Under the pieces are notes generated by a model. It saw nothing but the letters and a program-made list of their open reading frames with translations, was not told the origin of the DNA and made no database searches. A DNA stretch of 64,000 nt. It comes from Metellina segmentata (lineage: Eukaryota > Arthropoda > Arachnida > Araneae > Tetragnathidae). The DNA is taken from the NCBI GenBank assembly GCA_947359465.1, contig OX375873.1, forward strand, positions 94,883,478 through 94,947,477, in the 5' to 3' direction. The position numbers and the translations under genes were made by a program. The first letter of the stretch is position 1; each line of letters begins with the position of its first letter. Below, piece after piece: positions 62,531-64,000 of the stretch.

Positions 62531-62640
62531 AAGTATAAAATTCTTCAAAAGTTTCCTTTTTAAGTATAAAATTCTTCAAAAGTTTCCTTTTTAAGTATAA
62601 AATTCTTCAAAAGTTTCCTTTTTAAGTATAAAATTACATT
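62531..62640. repeat. 31-bp tandem repeat, about 3.5 copies
   Basis: AAGTATAAAATTCTTCAAAA plus GTTTCCTTTTT repeats at 62531, 62562, 62593 and 62624, the last partial; copies are identical. Confidence 0.9.
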
Positions 62641-63084
62641 TGAAAAAATGTATGTAAATTCAATATTCTTAATGTAATAAATTCATAAAATTTAACTTGA
62701 GGTATTAAACATTCAGGAATCATCATTTTTCGATAAACCTGTAAATTTACTTCTTACGTGCCGTGAAGTTTTACGTTTAAAAAAGTCAGACCTTTGGGCG
62801 TGTATAGTTTAAAACATGTTTCTCGCTTCTTATCAAAATCAATTCCTCCTGGATGTATTTCTCTCTTCAATGTCAGTAGAGGGTAGGAGCTTTGTAAAAT
62901 ATGGCTCTTTTGCCATAATACACAATCTACTTAGACACCATTCCACCGAGAGACAGAAAGAAAATGCTTCCGCTAATATTAAAAAGTTAAATCATTGATA
63001 ATTTGCTTTGCGAAAATCACACTTTAAGAAAGATTAGCATTTCAAATTTTATGGTTTAAAGGAATTGATTTGGGTTTTAAAATA

Positions 63085-63407
63085 TGGGGCCGTAGTATCC
63101 CAATTGGTAGCCTAGTGTATTAACAATCGCAGGGTTGAAAGTTCGAGACTAAATCAAACCAAAGATCATTGAGTACGAGTCGGAAGGGCTGGTGCTCTTT
63201 AAATCTATTGTGGTTTCAAATATCTTCATGTTGATGTGATGTGGAAGTTTGGACATTGAGTTCGAGCTCGGGTGCGACCTCGTCAACAGACCATGGTTCA
63301 AAATTACAAGACGCTGCCTCGAATTTTTCTCTTCGGGATAAATCATAGTCATCACCAAAAGCCCGTTGTCATCGTTCCGGTGCGATATTAATTCAACTAC
63401 TTACATA
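63085..63407 (+). mobile_element. tRNA-derived SINE family A
   Basis: The head CCCAATTGGTAGCCTAG, degraded B box AAAGTTCGAGACTA, AAAGATCATTGAGTACG, TTCAAATATCTTCATGTTG and the tail GATATTAATTCAACTACTTAC are recognisable. It lies downstream of the KLF gene. Confidence 0.75.
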
Positions 63408-63439
63408 TCCTTTGAAAATTATCCTCCTTTAAAAAGGTA

Positions 63440-63678
63440 CAGTAATACCCCGAAGTTACGCGATAGGTGGGACCGACGAAACACGCTTGTCGAATTCGCG
63501 TTTGTCGGGGTATAACTTTCATCGATCGTAGAATCGTAATCGTGCACGATTTAGCCCGAAACGCGTCCAATGCGTATCACATCAAGAGAAAAACTAAAGA
63601 TAGCGGTCGGTAGTGTCTCCAAAAGAAAAAGATCAAGAACCGCGTAACTCCGAGTCCGCGTAAGTCGGGGTATTACTG
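63440..63678. mobile_element. TA-flanked MITE (pogo/Tigger-like ends)
   Basis: The ends are CAGTAATACCCCGA(A/C)(G)TTACGCG in inverted orientation, each flanked by TA (63438-63439 and 63679-63680). It is 239 bp, CpG-rich, with no coding capacity. Superfamily Tc1/mariner follows from TA and CAGT; the Tigger label is a guess from the end sequence. Confidence 0.78.
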
Positions 63679-63899
63679 TACCAATGATCTATTCGCCCAT
63701 CGGCACTGCAGGAGGATGAACTGGACGGCTATTGGGAAGGGAACGCCCAATAAGCAGCTGAAATTACTTATAACAGGGAAACTCACCAACATCCATGCGC
63801 ATACAAACTGGAATTCAAATTCGAGACCAGCTGGGTGATAGATTTCTACTCCTTCTAAGTAGGCAAACTGTATTTGATGGAGTAGGCACTTATTTATAT

Positions 63900-64000
63900 G
63901 GTCACTCTGGATCAGCAAAACTAGCCATTGGCCACGGTCCGGGATCAACCACGAAGGAAAATATCCGATGATAACATCTCGCAATTTTGAACCACGGTCA
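63900..64000 (-). mobile_element. SINE family A, cut by the window end
   Basis: CCACGGTCCGGGATCAACCA and AATTTTGAACCACGGTCA are the 3' body of a - strand copy that continues beyond the window. Confidence 0.7.

Overview
The window is AT-rich, repeat-dense animal DNA, most likely from an arthropod with a large genome. Evidence for this is one split Kruppel-like zinc-finger gene of arthropod Dar1/KLF5 type, a GT-AG intron of about 16.3 kb, abundant tRNA-derived SINEs, TTAA-flanked and TA-flanked DNA transposons, and a DUF4817-type transposase of the kind common in arthropods. No bacterial operons, CRISPR arrays or rRNA genes are visible. A chelicerate or a large-genome insect are both possible; the sequence alone does not decide.

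The only host gene I can support is the KLF gene on the + strand. Exon 1 (43571-43672, 34 codons, phase 0, GTAAGT donor) lies in a GC/CpG-rich promoter-like island. Exon 2 (60016-61317) follows a pyrimidine-rich CAG acceptor and carries the transactivation region, a basic region and three C-terminal C2H2 fingers. Together they encode a predicted 467-residue transcription factor. The 3' UTR probably runs to an AATAAA near 62399.

Upstream (1-43 kb) is intergenic repeat territory. It holds several palindrome-rich MITEs ending in TTAACCCTCC/GGAGGGTTAA (piggyBac-like by target site), two tRNA-derived SINE families plus a third SINE-like family, and a deleted Tc1/mariner-type element with a local tandem duplication (3.3-4.2 kb). 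It also holds a tandem 0.6-kb duplication (22-23.2 kb), a decayed Tc1 transposase (25.9 kb) and a head-to-head pair of reverse-transcriptase fragments between TA microsatellites (31.3-33.1 kb). Abutting that pair is an apparently intact 1503-bp DD41D transposon with a 358-codon transposase (33077-34579). Further on come a young 6 x 267-bp satellite with a dimeric higher-order pattern (36.06-37.65 kb), a hAT element with an 8-bp target duplication (40.0-40.7 kb), and a degenerate roughly 110-175-bp repeat series ending at the KLF promoter island.

The KLF intron (43673-60015) contains more MITEs and SINEs plus several non-repetitive, less AT-rich stretches that are candidate regulatory DNA. I did not find a coherent new multi-gene system. 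The most interesting signals are the MITE-derived nascent satellite, the inverted RT pair, the fresh DD41D insertion and the 43-bp array inside a TTAA element.
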